Assembly (NCBI GenBank): GCA_017620915.1
Contig: JAFZSK010000065.1
Span: 1-33,504 of the forward strand
DNA: 33,504 nt
DNA from: Clostridia bacterium
GTDB lineage: Bacteria; Bacillota; Clostridia; UBA1212; UBA1255
Reading direction: 5' to 3'
Part shown: piece after piece, positions 32,135-33,504 of the stretch
How positions within the stretch are numbered: the first letter of the stretch is position 1
How the letters are laid out: every line of letters begins with the position of its first letter
Translations under genes and position numbers: made by a program
Notes under the pieces: model-generated
What the model was told of the DNA's origin: nothing
The model's input: only the letters and a program-made list of their open reading frames with translations
The model's database searches: none

Positions 32135-33504
32135 ATGGAATCTCCTTTGCGCTTCCTGTCAAAGGCCAGCACGATTATGCAGCAGGCAAGGCTCGCGAAT
32201 ACAAGCACCGTCATGGCGGCGTGCGCGTTATCGCCGGTCTTCGGGTTTACAACTTCTTTCGGAACCGCGGTAAACAGCGGTTGGTACGTCGTTACCGTCC
32301 CTTCGACCGTTCCGTCGTCCCAGCTGTTGAAGATGTATGTATAGTTTTCATCCTCAGCCTTGACCGGAACTTTGTCAGTCGTCTCCGGCGCTTCCTCACC
32401 CTCCTTGTACGACTTGCTGTCAAGGACAGTGTCATCGCCCTCGAGCCAGATCACGGTGTACACGATCTTCTCGCGGTATTTAGCGGTGAGTTCCGTATCC
32501 TGGGTAAGAGCGAAAGTATAAACAAGCTCGTCCGAAACCTTGCTGTCCCCGCTGTACCAGCCCTCGAAAATGTAGTCATCGCCAACCGTGGCAGTAACAG
32601 TTACGGAGGAGTTGACAACGAATGTCCCGCCTCCTGACACCGTTCCGCCTTCCGAAGGATCTGCGATAACGGTAACGGTGTACTTTATCAGCGAGTTGTT
32701 GACAAGGAGTACGGTCTTGCCTTCTTCATCGATCTTTATGCTTCCGGTGGAGGTCACCGCTCCGGTCTCGTCAATGGTGAATGTGGTGTCGTCCGCGGCA
32801 ACATAGTTTTCAGGGGACTCTGCTTCGCGTAGTGTGTATACCTCGCCTGTCTTAAGTCCTTCGACGGTATGAACTGCATTGTTCGATATCCATTCTTCAA
32901 CTACATTGCCATTGCAGTCAATTATCTGGAGTTTCGCTCCCTCGAGCACTTCGCCCTCATCATCCACCTTGAGGATATTAACGACCGTCTTTGCATTCTC
33001 AACCAGCATAACGGTATTACCGTTCTCGTCGACCGCGGTACTGCCGGTCGTGGTTATCTTTCCTGTTTCATCGATCGTGAAGGTCGTATCCGTCGTGACC
33101 GTATAGCCTTCGGGAGCTGCTGCTTCACGGATCGTATACTCCTCGCCGGTCTTGAGTCCCTCTATCTTATGGGCATCGGCAGCCGAGACCCACTCTTCCA
33201 CGACATTTCCGTTGCTGTCAATGATCTGAAGCGTCGCGCCTTCGACTTCCCAGCCGCCATCGATATCCACTTTAGAGACATACACGACAGTCTTTGCATT
33301 CTCGACGAGCATAACGGTATTGCCGTTCTCGTCGACCGCCGTGCTGCCGGTCGTGGTGATCTTTCCTGTTTCATCGATCGTGAAGGTCGTATCAGTCGTG
33401 ACCGTATAGCCTTCGGGAGCTACTGCTTCGCGGATCGTATACTCCTCGCCGGTCTTGAGTCCCTCTATCTTATGGGCATCGGCAGCCGAGACCCACTCTT
33501 CCAC
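32131..33504 (-). CDS. SpaA/Cna-B-type sortase-anchored surface protein, partial (5' end beyond window)
   Basis: The frame is open to the right edge, so the N-terminus is missing and the visible 457 codons are the C-terminal part. It shows three prealbumin-like (SpaA/Cna-B) repeats of about 100 residues: KVD near the start of each, YTIREAxAPEGY with the catalytic Glu, and VENAK with the Asn. These residues form Lys-Asn isopeptide bonds in this family. After these come about 80 residues of bacterial Ig-like/InlB-B repeat sequence (YTVTVIADPSEGGTVSGGGTF, FEGWYSGDSKV). The end has a sortase signal NPKTGD, membrane helix and RKRKGDSI tail. It is a stiff wall-bound stalk or adhesin, perhaps a pilin-like protein. 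Its stop overlaps the L,D-transpeptidase start. Confidence 0.88.
   Translation of the reverse strand: MEEWVSAADAHKIEGLKTGEEYTIREAVAPEGYTVTTDTTFTIDETGKITTTGSTAVDENGNTVMLVENAKTVVYVSKVDIDGGWEVEGATLQIIDSNGNVVEEWVSAADAHKIEGLKTGEEYTIREAAAPEGYTVTTDTTFTIDETGKITTTGSTAVDENGNTVMLVENAKTVVNILKVDDEGEVLEGAKLQIIDCNGNVVEEWISNNAVHTVEGLKTGEVYTLREAESPENYVAADDTTFTIDETGAVTSTGSIKIDEEGKTVLLVNNSLIKYTVTVIADPSEGGTVSGGGTFVVNSSVTVTATVGDDYIFEGWYSGDSKVSDELVYTFALTQDTELTAKYREKIVYTVIWLEGDDTVLDSKSYKEGEEAPETTDKVPVKAEDENYTYIFNSWDDGTVEGTVTTYQPLFTAVPKEVVNPKTGDNAHAAMTVLVFASLACCIIVLAFDRKRKGDSI
32890..33504 (-). repeat. Near-identical 303-bp repeats encoding SpaA/Cna-B modules
   Basis: DNA from about 33000-33200 repeats at an offset of 303 bp (101 codons) toward the right edge with only scattered changes. 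A more diverged third copy lies to the left (100-codon spacing). The near identity suggests recent duplication or gene conversion, and the array probably continues beyond the window. Confidence 0.8.

Overview
The window looks like a chromosomal segment of an uncultured Gram-positive Clostridia-like bacterium (Bacillota). The evidence is strong AGGAGG-type ribosome binding sites, lipoprotein signal peptides, two sortase-like C-terminal signals (NPKTGD, NAQTGD), a clostridial-type orotate phosphoribosyltransferase-like protein, and many exported proteins with Thr/Pro/Glu/Ala linkers typical of fibre-degrading gut or rumen Clostridia. No rRNA, tRNA, phage or insertion sequence was seen. Taxonomy is inferred from gene content only.

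Layout. 1-1552 (minus): a Gfo/Idh/MocA protein translationally coupled to an EamA-type transporter cut by the window edge. 1700-1945: a small GlsB/YeaQ membrane protein. 2086-6686: two ECF sigma factors, each overlapping by 4 bp a single-pass membrane partner with a Thr/Pro linker and ectodomain. 6810-10797: an ABC-2 exporter operon with a DUF4349 lipoprotein. 10948-11589 (plus): an orotate phosphoribosyltransferase-like protein. 11597-14086: one protein that joins a sigma region-2 domain to a membrane segment and a large ectodomain. 14193-17117: a two-domain F5/8C surface protein and a beta-helix lipoprotein. 17139-17685: a YafQ/DinJ-type toxin-antitoxin pair. 17827-20905: a CE2-type esterase and a GH51 arabinofuranosidase. 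21356-22378: a LamG-like lipoprotein. 22454-29167: an operon of solute-binding lipoprotein, GH71/GH99-like secreted enzyme, beta-sandwich surface protein, FAD-dependent oxidoreductase and alpha/beta hydrolase. 29756-31303 (plus): a glycerophosphodiesterase lipoprotein. 31355-33504: an L,D-transpeptidase coupled to a sortase-type SpaA/Cna-B adhesin that runs off the right edge.

The genes suggest a cell that senses extracellular or envelope signals through sigma/membrane-partner pairs, binds plant polysaccharide at its surface, and trims acetyl and arabinosyl decorations. The sensor, binding and enzymatic roles of the unrecognised ectodomains are inferred.

The most unusual signal is non-coding. 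The three gene-free stretches longer than 300 bp (3750-4371, 20906-21355, 29168-29755) each hold three 38-bp sites built as a 10-bp arm, an 18-bp variable core and a 10-bp inverted arm. All nine cores are exactly 18 bp. Six sites share the arm ATAAACAAAA and three share a different arm, TCATAGCAA. Start-to-start spacings are 95, 85, 95, 74, 85 and 147 bp, all within about 1 bp of whole multiples of 10.5 bp. This suggests protein-binding sites on one face of the DNA. I do not recognise this system.
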